Assembly (NCBI RefSeq): GCF_002750975.1
Contig: NZ_PEJS01000001.1
Span: 1,612,001 to 1,676,000, forward strand
DNA from: Stenotrophomonas indicatrix
Lineage (GTDB): Bacteria; Pseudomonadota; Gammaproteobacteria; Xanthomonadales; Xanthomonadaceae
Direction: 5' to 3'
DNA: 64,000 nucleotides
The notes under the pieces were generated by a model. The model was given only the letters and a program-made list of their open reading frames with translations, made no database searches and had not been told where the DNA came from. Each line of letters opens with the position of its first letter. The stretch's first letter is position 1. Positions 30,501 through 37,619 of this stretch are shown here, piece after piece. A program made the position numbers and the translations under genes.

Positions 30501-30587
30501 CGGGGCGACGGCGGCGGCCAGGGCCAGCGCGATGGCCAGCGACAACGCGTCGTGGCCCTGCGTACGTGTTGAATGCTTCATTGCCAT
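27510..30587 (-). CDS. TonB-dependent outer-membrane receptor (second of two)
   Basis: 1025 residues of the large Xanthomonas/Caulobacter carbohydrate-receptor subtype. Signal peptide to about residue 35 (ASAQQ), a box resembling a TonB-interacting segment (TTLDSVQVTGYR), the plug (about 55-180, with NVADALQRVPGVVITRSGG, SVRGLAPDLTLTQLNG and GGIGGTVILHTRRPL), then a long barrel ending GVNWKF with a terminal aromatic. A second ATG six bases inside (30581) is better spaced from AGGGAG and may be the true start. Two ATCGAT-type operators lie upstream, and the divergent GH92 gene has the same operator, suggesting mannose-rich glycans as cargo. Confidence 0.92.
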   Translation of the reverse strand: MAMKHSTRTQGHDALSLAIALALAAAVAPLGASAQQASATTGTQDATTLDSVQVTGYRYAIEKSLQQKRDANAVVEVITAEDVGKFPDKNVADALQRVPGVVITRSGGEGKSVSVRGLAPDLTLTQLNGNYVASSETNNEATRSFNYTLLPSNMLSSAELFKSPEARIDEGGIGGTVILHTRRPLEMEANSGYVNLEGTSSDTSHDVDPQVSALYSWHSKDERFGVLVGVTQQKRTSRTMETSTEDYQWYGNNTTARDANGNLLEQDGIHYWWGQSGFNNQTGTNYSEFFMPTSVNFAVKEEKRERKGGQLTFQFKPIDNLTLTANYFRFELQGDYTQNMLKVPEWNLARYNGDGNWAGGRLLNGLSFDPSGSIVTGAQYEKLAGKTYYCSEDQAAAAGLPPGGWGPDDCTIPTPQLTGGYSKEKALSQTADLTVDWDISPLWKASFTGGRTWSKGGPSMNFRMSAKPRRKVGDQWQAGNQYTAWDLTGTPSLTVSPDIQQQLMAGIAEVDTGSTDSSWMQTEVKQNYFQADVTKMFEAGWLDSIQFGAKYRDGQVHRNTGNTYWVCQGLDPADYDNNRYQAGCDPTAGNAQPGFFLSNPISNIAGGFNANVFPGINYPAYIDYLNQTYGGSHNRTEEDFVYDVNEKIYSGYFQANFRTDRVRGNVGVRVVRTKQFAQSSDSVERFNDYFVDNAAGAPMSCDDPAADPNLRCQGGFVRLPDNQVRDKVYTLSSLEKTYTDFLPSFNIAWDITDNLVLRGAASKVIARPGYTSIAYPGGLQYISQEYSNDRRVAGGTDTPGWYGSGSNKALEPFKAVQFDLGLEWYFKPGSVAGVALFRKNVDNFTVPVVRDQQMTVGGETVVVQKYSTEANGRDGVSQGVELYGQYTFDMGFGVQANYTYNDTNLASIVLDGEEIGSSPLVGSAKNQANVTVFYENEKFLARASYNRRGEVVGGLNNGLTTYTKPYSQLDLNVAYNLTPDWTVTAAVLNATKSELRSYIGNDSQARLLSNLYAGRQLYFGVNWKF

Positions 30588-30634
30588 CTCTCCCTCTCTC
30601 CTGGATTGATCCGGTGACTGACTGACGCGGAAAC

Positions 30635-30648
30635 TTGAATCGATCTAA
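30635..30648 (-). promoter_or_regulatory. LacI-type operator, proximal, TonB receptor 2
   Basis: TTGAATCGATCTAA, identical to the operator before GH92 at 31499. It lies 48 bases upstream of the receptor start. Confidence 0.75.
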
Positions 30649-30755
30649 TTCGTGATGCCGATCTTGCCTTCGCCCTGCAGATGCGACGAGCGCCTGGCAG
30701 ATGCCCTGACTCGTCCTGTCCTGCTCCCCAACTCCCGGGCCATCGCGATGTCGTC

Positions 30756-30769
30756 TTGGATCGATCTAA
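30756..30769 (-). promoter_or_regulatory. LacI-type operator, distal, TonB receptor 2
   Basis: TTGGATCGATCTAA, one base different from the proximal copy, centre 121 bp away. The spacing would suit looping by a tetramer or two dimers. Confidence 0.75.
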
Positions 30770-30871
30770 GCGATGGGCGGGGCGATTTTTAGCACGGCCA
30801 ACGCGCCGACGCATGTTGCTGCGCAATATGGCAGTGACGTGTCGTGCAAATGACCCTTCGCGGAAGAATGC

Positions 30872-30885
30872 TGTAAGCGTTTACA
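30872..30885. promoter_or_regulatory. second LacI/CRE-like palindrome
   Basis: TGTAAGCGTTTACA, a palindrome with the central CG typical of LacI/GalR-family operators and matching the general cre consensus. It differs clearly from the ATCGAT series, so a different regulator may bind here. Confidence 0.45.
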
Positions 30886-30905
30886 TGCGCAGACGGGGTG
30901 GGCCG

Positions 30906-31091
30906 GCCGGGCTGCGCCCGGCACCGCAGAGGCCTTCAGGCCAGGGCAACAGCAACAGCAACGGCTGGTTTCCTGCGGGATGGCGGGGTGGGTCCGGTTG
31001 CGGGGGACGCTGCAAGTACGTCCATGTAAGCTCGGTCGCGCTATCCATGGCGCTCACGCCCCCGCAACCGGACCCACCCCGCCTTCGACAG
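30906..31091 (-). repeat. composite palindromic element, unit A with flank
   Basis: The 102-base unit at 30982-31083 has perfect 25-base complementary arms (30982-31006, 31059-31083) around a 52-base core (31007-31058). The core holds an inner hairpin GCGCTAT/ATGGCGC. GACAG follows three bases after the right arm. On the other side lie a CAACAGCAACAGCAAC tract (30947-30962) and hairpins GGCCTTCAGGCC (30931-30942) and GCCGGGCTGCGCCCGGC (30906-30922). The strand given is the one on which arm mismatches in the sister copies become G-U pairs. Confidence 0.8.
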
Positions 31092-31129
31092 ATTTCCGCG
31101 ATTTGTCGGAATGGCATGGCGTGGTCCTG

Positions 31130-31238
31130 GTAGGTGTCGACCTTGGTCGACACGTGGATCCATGCCATGCATGGATGAAATCCAATCGATGATTTCGAAA
31201 TCGGTAGGAACATCCATCCGCGCACGGCGTGGATCTAC
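31130..31238. repeat. SMAG elements between units A and B
   Basis: 31130-31153 is a plus GTAG element with stem GTGTCGAC-CTTG-GTCGACAC. 31158-31176 is a GTAG-less hairpin (ATCCATGCC/GCATGGAT type). 31216-31238 is a minus GTAG element (GTAGATCCACGCC...). The stems differ in sequence, but the head and length are kept. Confidence 0.75.
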
Positions 31239-31252
31239 CAGATCTCGGGAAA

Positions 31253-31439
31253 CTGTCAGGGGTGGGGCGGTATGGGCAGGCAGGACCGTTGGCGCCATGG
31301 ATGGCGCCATCGAGCCCCCATGGATGGGTCTACGGCGTGTCCTGCCTGCACATACCGTCCCGCCCAGCTCGGTAGCCCGCCGTTGCTGTTGCTGTTTTCT
31401 TGGCCTGAAGGCCTCTGCGGGTGCCGGGCGCAGCCCGGC
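31253..31439 (+). repeat. composite palindromic element, unit B with flank
   Basis: The 104-base unit at 31261-31364 has 26-base arms (31261-31286, 31339-31364; 23 Watson-Crick pairs, two G-U on the plus strand, one mismatch) around a 52-base core (31287-31338). The core is the reverse complement of the unit A type. CTGTC sits three bases before the left arm. GTTGCTGTTGCTGTT (31382-31396) and hairpins at 31402-31413 and 31423-31439 follow, mirroring unit A. Confidence 0.8.
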
Positions 31440-31498
31440 CGAAGCCCCCCGCTCATGCTGCGCCGCAGAATGCATTGGGCGAAATTCCCATGCTCTAC

Positions 31499-31512
31499 TT
31501 GAATCGATCTAA
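31499..31512 (+). promoter_or_regulatory. LacI-type operator upstream of GH92
   Basis: TTGAATCGATCTAA, a 14-mer identical to the one before the divergent TonB receptor, 94 bases before the GH92 start. Confidence 0.75.
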
Positions 31513-31606
31513 ATCCGCCGGGGTGCGGATTTGTACTGATGGAAACGAGGGCTCGGCCTGTGCGGCCGGTTCTTCGCTGCCGCCCTGCCGCCAAGGAGTC
31601 CTGCCC

Positions 31607-34081
31607 GTGACCAGGTTGTCCCGCCGTCGTCCCGCCCGCCGCCTGTCGGCATTGTCCCATCGGCCCCTGGCCCGCATCGCCTGCCTGCTGGCACTGGCGG
31701 TGACGCCCTGGCTGCAGGCCGCACCGGCCGCGCTGGAACGCGAGGTCAATACCTTCATCGGCAGCAAGGATGACGGCAACACCTTCCCCGGTGCTTCGGC
31801 ACCGTTCGGCTTGATCCAGGTCAGCCCGATCGGCAGCCACTATTCGGGCTGGCGCTACGACGACGACAAGATCCGCGGCTTCGGCCACTCCTTCCTGTCC
31901 GGCGCCGGTTGCTGGGAGCAGGGTGGGCAGGTCTCGGTGCTGCCGGTGACCGGTTCGATCGGCCCCGGCGGCGACTTCGATACCGCCGATGCGAAAGCCT
32001 TCAATCACAAGACCTATGCGTCGGCCTACAGCCACGACGGTGAGATCGGCCAGGCCGGCTACTACAAGGTGCGCCTGACCAGCTACGGCGGCATCGACGC
32101 CGAAGCGACCGCGCGCACCCGCGCAGCTGCCGAGCGTTACACCTTCAGCCAGCGCCAGGGCGATGGCCACGTGCTGGTGAATGTCGGTCAGGCCAACGAG
32201 CGCCACTCGGTGATCGGCAGCGTGGTCGATGTGGTGGGTGACCGCGTGGTGGAAGGCAAGCTGGTCACCAAGAGTTTCTGCGGTGGGCACCAGTACACCA
32301 CCTGGTTCCGCATTGAGTTCGACCGCCCGTTCAAGGCGCATGGCACCTGGGGTGAGGGCGGCGGCCTGCCGGGCGCGCGCCACAGCATGGAAGGCGAGCA
32401 GAAGCCGAATGGCGCGTGGCTCAGCTTCGACCTGGCCAAGGGCCAGTCGGTCACCGCCGTCAGCGCGATTTCGCATGTGGATGCCGAAGGTGCGCGCACC
32501 AACCTGCGCGCCGAGGGCATGCAGGGCGGGGCGCTGCTGGGCTTCGAGCGCATGCGCGCGCTGTCGCAGCAATCGTGGCGTGAGCAGTTGGCACGCGTGC
32601 GTGTGCAGGGCGGCAATGGCGATGACCGCACCGTGTTCTACAGCGCGCTGTACCACGCGCTGCTGCAGCCGCTCACCGGCAGCGATGCCGACGGCCGTTA
32701 CCGCGGCTACGACGATGGCATCCATCGCGCCGATGGCTGGACCTACTACGAGTACTTCTCGCTGTGGGATACCTACCGTGCACAGAACCAGTGGCTGGCA
32801 CTGACGCGCCCGGACGTGGCGCGCGATATCGGCCGCAGCCTGCTGGCGATCGATGAGCAGGGCGGCTGGCTGCCGCGCTGGGGCTATGCCAACTTCGAGA
32901 CCAACATCATGACCGGCGACCCGGTCACCCCCTTCATGGTCGACCTGTGGCGCTTCGGTGCGCTCAAGGGCCGCGAAGGGCAGGCATGGGATGCGCTGCG
33001 CCGCAATGCGTTCGGTACACCGCCGCTGAACTCGCGTGCTGCCGGTCGCTCCGGCAACCCGACCTATCTGGACAAGGGCTACGTGGTCTACGACCGCGCG
33101 TTCCCGTCCAAGGGCATGGACGTCGATCCGCACCACGGCGGTTCGGCCACCTTGGAGTACGCGCTGGCCGACTGTGCGCTTTCGCAGATGGCCGATGGCC
33201 TCGGCCATGCGCAGGACGCGGCGACGCTGCGTGAGCGCGGCCGCAACTGGCGCAAGGTGTGGGACCCGCAGGTGCGCGACGCCGAGACCGGCTTCACCGG
33301 CTTCCCGCGCCCGCGTACCGAAGATGGCCAGTGGTACACACCGGCCGATGGCCATTACAGCCCACGCTCGCATCACGGTTTCCATGAAGGCACGGCGTGG
33401 CAGTACCAGTGGCTGGCGCAGCAGGACGTGCCGGGCCTGGTCGAAGCGATGGACGGCCGCGAACAGGCCGGCCGCCGCCTGGATGCTTTCTTCGCCATGG
33501 ACGCTTTGCAGGCCGACCCCCTCAATGCCGCCCGCAAGGAGTGGGTGGTCGGGCCGTACAGCTATTACAACCAGTTCCGCTACAACCCGAACAACGAACC
33601 GGACCTGCACTCGCCGTGGCTGTACACGCTGATCGGCCAGCCGTGGAAGACCGCAGCGGTGGTGCGTGCAGCGCAGCAGCTGTTCACCAATGCACCCAAC
33701 GGCGTGACCGGCAACGATGACCTCGGCACGATGTCGGCCTGGTACCTGTTCAGTGCGATCGGCGTGTACCCGGCGGTGCCGGGCAGCGGCGAGTTCCTGC
33801 TGCATACGCCGCGCTTTGCCAAGGTCGAGGTCGAGCTGGGCAATGGCCGCACCCTGCGCATCGAGGCACCTGGCGCCGATGGCCGCCGCCTGCAGTACGT
33901 GCAGGGCGTGCAGGTCGACGGCCAGGCACATGCCCCGGTATGGCTGGGCTGGAGCCAGCTGCAGCAGGGCCCGAAGCTGCGCTTCGCGCTGGACGGGCGG
34001 GCGCCGACCGAGGGCTGGGGCACGGCGGTCAAGGACCTGCCGGTGTCCTGGTGCGCGGCACCGGGCAGCCAGCTGCACTGA
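31607..34081 (+). CDS. GH92 family alpha-mannosidase, exported
   Basis: 824 residues. GH92 enzymes are calcium-dependent exo-alpha-mannosidases that trim high-mannose N-glycans. The N-terminal VNTFIGSKDDGNTFPGAS, SPIGSHYSGW and FGHSFLSGAGC blocks and the C-terminal GNDDLGTMSAWYLFSAIGVY block, which carries the conserved Asp pair of the active site, are diagnostic. GTG 31607 is chosen because AAGGAG (31593-31598) lies eight bases upstream; it gives a basic n-region (RLSRRRPARR) and a hydrophobic stretch ending LQAAP, a signal peptide. The longer in-frame form from 31421 would read through the operator. The enzyme should act in the periplasm on material brought in by the TonB receptors. Confidence 0.92.
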   Translation: MTRLSRRRPARRLSALSHRPLARIACLLALAVTPWLQAAPAALEREVNTFIGSKDDGNTFPGASAPFGLIQVSPIGSHYSGWRYDDDKIRGFGHSFLSGAGCWEQGGQVSVLPVTGSIGPGGDFDTADAKAFNHKTYASAYSHDGEIGQAGYYKVRLTSYGGIDAEATARTRAAAERYTFSQRQGDGHVLVNVGQANERHSVIGSVVDVVGDRVVEGKLVTKSFCGGHQYTTWFRIEFDRPFKAHGTWGEGGGLPGARHSMEGEQKPNGAWLSFDLAKGQSVTAVSAISHVDAEGARTNLRAEGMQGGALLGFERMRALSQQSWREQLARVRVQGGNGDDRTVFYSALYHALLQPLTGSDADGRYRGYDDGIHRADGWTYYEYFSLWDTYRAQNQWLALTRPDVARDIGRSLLAIDEQGGWLPRWGYANFETNIMTGDPVTPFMVDLWRFGALKGREGQAWDALRRNAFGTPPLNSRAAGRSGNPTYLDKGYVVYDRAFPSKGMDVDPHHGGSATLEYALADCALSQMADGLGHAQDAATLRERGRNWRKVWDPQVRDAETGFTGFPRPRTEDGQWYTPADGHYSPRSHHGFHEGTAWQYQWLAQQDVPGLVEAMDGREQAGRRLDAFFAMDALQADPLNAARKEWVVGPYSYYNQFRYNPNNEPDLHSPWLYTLIGQPWKTAAVVRAAQQLFTNAPNGVTGNDDLGTMSAWYLFSAIGVYPAVPGSGEFLLHTPRFAKVEVELGNGRTLRIEAPGADGRRLQYVQGVQVDGQAHAPVWLGWSQLQQGPKLRFALDGRAPTEGWGTAVKDLPVSWCAAPGSQLH

Positions 34082-34177
34082 GCCGGGCTGTGCCGTTCGA
34101 GGCAACCCAGCGAACGGCACGGCACGACAGGGCCGCGATCCATTAGGCTTGAGCATCCATCGGAGTGCGGGAAGACG

Positions 34178-35227
34178 ATGAACGACAACAGCGACAGTTC
34201 CAGCAAGCGTTCCGGCAAGGCGGTGACGGTGACCGACATCGCCCGTGCCATCGGCGTTTCGCGCGCGACCGTGTCGCTGGTGCTGCGCGGCAGTCCGCTG
34301 GTCAACGTCGATACCCGCGCCCGGGTCGAGGCTGAGCTTCGCCGCCAGCGTTACGTCTACAACCGCGCTGCAGCGAACCTGCGGCGGCGCACGTCTTCCA
34401 GCATCGCCCTGGTCATCAACGATCTGTCCAACCCGTTCTTCGCCGAATTCGCCTCCGGTGTGGACGAGGCACTGGGCGGACGCGGCTACGTGACCCTGCT
34501 CGGCAGTACCGGCGAGTCGCCCGAGCGGCAGCAGGCGGTGCTGTCGACATTGATGGAACACACGCCTGCGGGCCTGATCCTGTCGCCGGCCGAAGGCAGC
34601 GATGCCACGCTGCTGCGGCAGGTGCTGGGCGCCAACGCCAACGTACTGCTGTTCAACCGCGAGCTGGAAGGCGCCGACTGGGACTTCCTGACCCTGGACA
34701 ACCAGCATGGTGCCTACCTGGCCACCCGTCACCTGATCGAGCGCGGCCATCGCCAGATCGCATTCTTCGGTGGCCACGCGGCATCGAGTTCCTGCCACCA
34801 GCGTCGTGCCGGTTTCCAGCAGGCCCTGGCCGAGGCCGGGCTGGCATTGCCGCCGGGCTGGATGATCGAATCTGCACCCAACCGCCTGGAAGCGGCCGCG
34901 CGCACCGATGAACTGTTCGTCGACGGCCATCGGCCGAGCGCAGCAGTCTGCTACAACGACACCGTCGCGCTGGGCCTGATGCTGGGCCTGAACTCGCGCG
35001 GCATCCGTCCCGGCGGTGACTTCGCGGTGACCGGCTTCGACGATATTTCCGAAGCGTCGGTTGCCGTGCCGCCGTTGACCACACTGACGGCCGACCCGCG
35101 CGAACGCGGGCGGCAGGCGGCATCCCTGCTGCTGCAGCGGCTGGAGGAACCGGATGCGCCACCACGGCGCACGGTCGCCCCGGTACAGTTGCGCATCCGC
35201 GAAAGCAGCGCCGCACGTCCGAATTGA
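34178..35227 (+). CDS. LacI-family transcriptional regulator of the glycan locus
   Basis: 349 residues: helix-turn-helix at about 12-32 (VTDIARAIGVSRATVSLVL), hinge helix, then a periplasmic-binding-protein-like effector domain (VINDLSNPFFAEFASGVDEAL ... FDDISEASVAVPPLTTL). It is the only LacI-type gene in the window and sits between the mannosidase and the importer, so it is the natural candidate to bind the ATCGAT-centred palindromes. The ligand may be mannose, a mannoside or fructose. Binding to these sites is inference; a second palindrome type at 30872 is an alternative target. Confidence 0.9.
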   Translation: MNDNSDSSSKRSGKAVTVTDIARAIGVSRATVSLVLRGSPLVNVDTRARVEAELRRQRYVYNRAAANLRRRTSSSIALVINDLSNPFFAEFASGVDEALGGRGYVTLLGSTGESPERQQAVLSTLMEHTPAGLILSPAEGSDATLLRQVLGANANVLLFNRELEGADWDFLTLDNQHGAYLATRHLIERGHRQIAFFGGHAASSSCHQRRAGFQQALAEAGLALPPGWMIESAPNRLEAAARTDELFVDGHRPSAAVCYNDTVALGLMLGLNSRGIRPGGDFAVTGFDDISEASVAVPPLTTLTADPRERGRQAASLLLQRLEEPDAPPRRTVAPVQLRIRESSAARPN

Positions 35228-35302
35228 ATTGATGCTTCGCTCCTGAACTGATTGCACCCTTCCACGCACCAACGACCTTTCGCGCATCGAGGCGCGTACC
35301 GC

Positions 35303-36616
35303 ATGCCGATCTCCGCAACGCCCCGCCCATCAGGTTCCCCGGGCAACCAGCCTGCCGTCACCAACGGCAAGGCGCTGGCCGTGGTCACCACCATCTTCTT
35401 CATGTGGGGCTTCCTGACCTGCCTCAACGACATCCTGATTCCGCATCTGAAGGCGGTGTTCGAGCTGAACTACGCCAAGGCAATGCTGGTGCAGTTCACT
35501 TTCTTCGGCACCTACTTCCTGATGTCGCTGCCGGCAGGGCGGCTGGTTGCAGCGCTGGGTTACAAGAAGGGCATCGTGGCCGGCCTGGTGATCGCCGGCA
35601 TCGGTGCACTGGGCTTCTGGCCGGCCGCTGAGCTGCGCGTCTATGGCGCCTTCCTCGGTGCATTGTTCGTGCTGGCCACCGGCATCACCGTGCTGCAGGT
35701 GGCGGCCAACCCGTATGTCGCCCTGCTTGGTCCGGAGCAGACCAGTTCCAGCCGCCTGACCCTGGCGCAGGCGCTGAACTCGCTGGGTACGGCCATCGCG
35801 CCGATCTTCGGCGGCATGCTGATCCTGTCCAACACGGCCATGAGCGGCGAGCAGATCGCCGCGCTGCCGGCCGCCGAGCAGCTCGCCTACCGTACCGCCG
35901 AGGCACACGCAGTGCAGGGCCCTTACGTCGGCCTGGCCGTGGCGCTGGTGCTGCTGGCCCTGTTCGTATTCCTGTTCCGCCTGCCGGCGCTGAACGACAC
36001 CACCGAGCAGGCTGACCAGGGGCATCAGCACAGCTATCTGGATGCGCTGCGCAAGCGCCACCTGCTGCTGGGCGTGCTCGGCATCTTCTTCTACGTTGGC
36101 GCCGAAGTGTCGATCGGCAGCTTCCTGGTCAATTACCTGTCGATGCCCACCATTGGCGGTTTCAGCGAGCAGGAAGCCACCCACTATGTGTCGGCCTACT
36201 GGACGATGGCGATGATCGGTCGCTTCGCCGGTTCGGCGCTGCTGGCGCGCTTCTCGCCGAGCCGCCTGCTGGCGATCTTCGCGCTGGTCAACGTGGGCCT
36301 GCTGGCGCTGACCATGATGACTTCCGGCAATGTCGCGCTGTACTCGGTGGTGGCGATCGGCCTGTTCAATTCGATCATGTTCCCGACCATCTTCGCGCTC
36401 AGCATCGAGCGCCTGGGCCCGTTGACCAGCAAGGGTTCGAGCCTGCTGATCATGGCCATCGTCGGTGGCGCGGTGGTGCCTTACCTGCAGGGCGTCCTGG
36501 CTGACCACATCGGCGTGCAGGCCAGCTTCATCCTGCCGCTGCTGTGCTACGGCTACATCATTTTCTACGGACTGGTCGGCGCCCGCGCGCCGGCTGCCGG
36601 CACGCAGGGAGGCTGA
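35303..36616 (+). CDS. FucP-type sugar:proton symporter (MFS)
   Basis: 437 residues with about 12 membrane helices, of the FucP/GluP group of the major facilitator superfamily. MWGFLTCLNDILIPHLK in helix 1 and the inner PAGRLVAALGYKKGIVAGL loop are family hallmarks. It imports a monosaccharide across the inner membrane with protons; the neighbours (kinase, mannose isomerase, mannosidases) suggest mannose, with fructose, glucose or fucose as alternatives. ATG 35303 is chosen; an in-frame ATG at 35252 would add a hydrophilic 17-residue tail. The kinase starts seven bases after the stop. Confidence 0.88.
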   Translation: MPISATPRPSGSPGNQPAVTNGKALAVVTTIFFMWGFLTCLNDILIPHLKAVFELNYAKAMLVQFTFFGTYFLMSLPAGRLVAALGYKKGIVAGLVIAGIGALGFWPAAELRVYGAFLGALFVLATGITVLQVAANPYVALLGPEQTSSSRLTLAQALNSLGTAIAPIFGGMLILSNTAMSGEQIAALPAAEQLAYRTAEAHAVQGPYVGLAVALVLLALFVFLFRLPALNDTTEQADQGHQHSYLDALRKRHLLLGVLGIFFYVGAEVSIGSFLVNYLSMPTIGGFSEQEATHYVSAYWTMAMIGRFAGSALLARFSPSRLLAIFALVNVGLLALTMMTSGNVALYSVVAIGLFNSIMFPTIFALSIERLGPLTSKGSSLLIMAIVGGAVVPYLQGVLADHIGVQASFILPLLCYGYIIFYGLVGARAPAAGTQGG

Positions 36617-36623
36617 GTCGAAA

Positions 36624-37619
36624 ATGGGTTCCATCGTCTGCTTCGGCGAAATTTTGATCGATCTACTAGCGCAGCCGCCGGCCTCGGCCGATACCCCGCG
36701 CGCGTTCCTGCAGTACGCCGGAGGTGCACCGGCCAACGTCGCGGTGGCCGCCGCGCGGCTGGGTGCGAAGACCCAGTTCGTCGGCATGCTCGGCCGCGAC
36801 ATGTTCGGCGACTTCCTGGCGGAGAGCCTGAGCGAACACGGCGTCGGCACCGACTACATCGTGCGTACCGACGCGGCCAAAACCGCGCTGGCCTTCGTTG
36901 CACTGGACGCGGGCGGCGAACGCAGCTTCAGCTTCTACCGTCCGCCTGCCGCCGACCTGCTGTTCCGTGACAGCGATTTCCAGGCCGGCTGCTTCGATGG
37001 TGCGCAGTGTTTCCACGTCTGTTCCAACAGCCTGACCGAAGCGGACATTGCCGAAGCGACGTTCGCCGGCATGGACCGTGCGCGTGCGGCCGGCGCGGTG
37101 GTCAGCCTGGATCTCAACCTGCGTCCGGCGCTGTGGCCGGCCGATGTCGACCCGACACCGCGCCTGTGGCAGGCGCTGGAGCGCGCCGACCTGGTCAAGC
37201 TGTCGCGCGAGGAACTGGACTACCTGGCCGCCCCGCTGGGCGATGACGGCGAGGCGCTGGTGCTGCGTCGCCTGCTGGCCGCGCAGGCACGCTGGGTGAT
37301 CATCACCGACGGCGCCGCCACGCTGCATTGGTATACCCGTGAAACGCAGGGCAAGGTCAGCAGTTTCCGCGTCGCCACCGTGGACACCACCGCTGCCGGT
37401 GATGCCTTCGTCGGCGGCGTGCTGGTTGGCCTGCTGGAGCGGGGTGGGGCAGGTGCGGGCTTTGCCGCGTTCTGCCAGGACCCGCAGGCGATCGCCGCCA
37501 CGCTGCGCTTCGGCGCCGCCGTTGGCGCACTGGCGGTGACCCGCAAGGGCGCGTTCGCTGCAATGCCCTCGTTCGATGAAGTGCAGCAGCTGCTGCAGCT
37601 ACAGGATCTCCCCGCATGA
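36624..37619 (+). CDS. PfkB-family sugar kinase, probable fructokinase
   Basis: 331 residues, ribokinase/PfkB fold. FGEILIDLLAQ, YAGGAPANVAVAAARLGA (sugar site) and VDTTAAGDAFVGGVLVGLL (second signature with the catalytic Asp) are present. It most likely phosphorylates fructose made by the adjacent mannose isomerase to fructose-6-phosphate. The ATG start is at 36624, and the gene overlaps the isomerase gene by four bases. Codons 10-15 (ATT TTG ATC GAT CTA CTA) use rare leucine codons for this genome and spell a near-match to the LacI-type operator at 36653-36666. Confidence 0.88.
   Translation: MGSIVCFGEILIDLLAQPPASADTPRAFLQYAGGAPANVAVAAARLGAKTQFVGMLGRDMFGDFLAESLSEHGVGTDYIVRTDAAKTALAFVALDAGGERSFSFYRPPAADLLFRDSDFQAGCFDGAQCFHVCSNSLTEADIAEATFAGMDRARAAGAVVSLDLNLRPALWPADVDPTPRLWQALERADLVKLSREELDYLAAPLGDDGEALVLRRLLAAQARWVIITDGAATLHWYTRETQGKVSSFRVATVDTTAAGDAFVGGVLVGLLERGGAGAGFAAFCQDPQAIAATLRFGAAVGALAVTRKGAFAAMPSFDEVQQLLQLQDLPA
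36653..36666 (+). promoter_or_regulatory. possible intragenic LacI-type operator in the kinase gene
   Basis: TTTGATCGATCTAC matches the locus consensus at 12 of 14 positions and lies 29 bases inside the kinase reading frame. The unusual CTA and TTG codons that create it hint that it is kept for binding. It could act as a roadblock or auxiliary operator. Confidence 0.4.

Larger units (their letters stand above)
30588..31606. other. 1-kb control region between TonB receptor and GH92
   Basis: No gene. In order it holds two LacI-type operators (30635, 30756), a second type of LacI-like palindrome (30872), a hairpin-rich flank (30906-30965), palindromic unit A (30982-31083), SMAG elements (31130-31153 plus; 31216-31238 minus), unit B inverted (31261-31364), its mirror flank (31382-31439), and a third operator (31499) before GH92. 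The flanks of A and B are about 60-base inverted copies of each other. Confidence 0.7.

Noticed and set aside
31183..31196. ATCGAT at 31187 and other ATCGAT hits (5418, 50958)
   Set aside because: Flanks do not extend the 14-bp palindrome, so they are treated as chance.
35224..35237. Possible eighth LacI-type operator before fucP
   Set aside because: TTGAATTGATGCTT matches only 9 of 14 positions and lacks the ATCGAT centre.
31256..35287. 1343-codon minus-strand ORF opposite GH92 and lacI
   Set aside because: Antisense to two well-supported genes and running through palindromic unit B; composition is that of a frame shadow.
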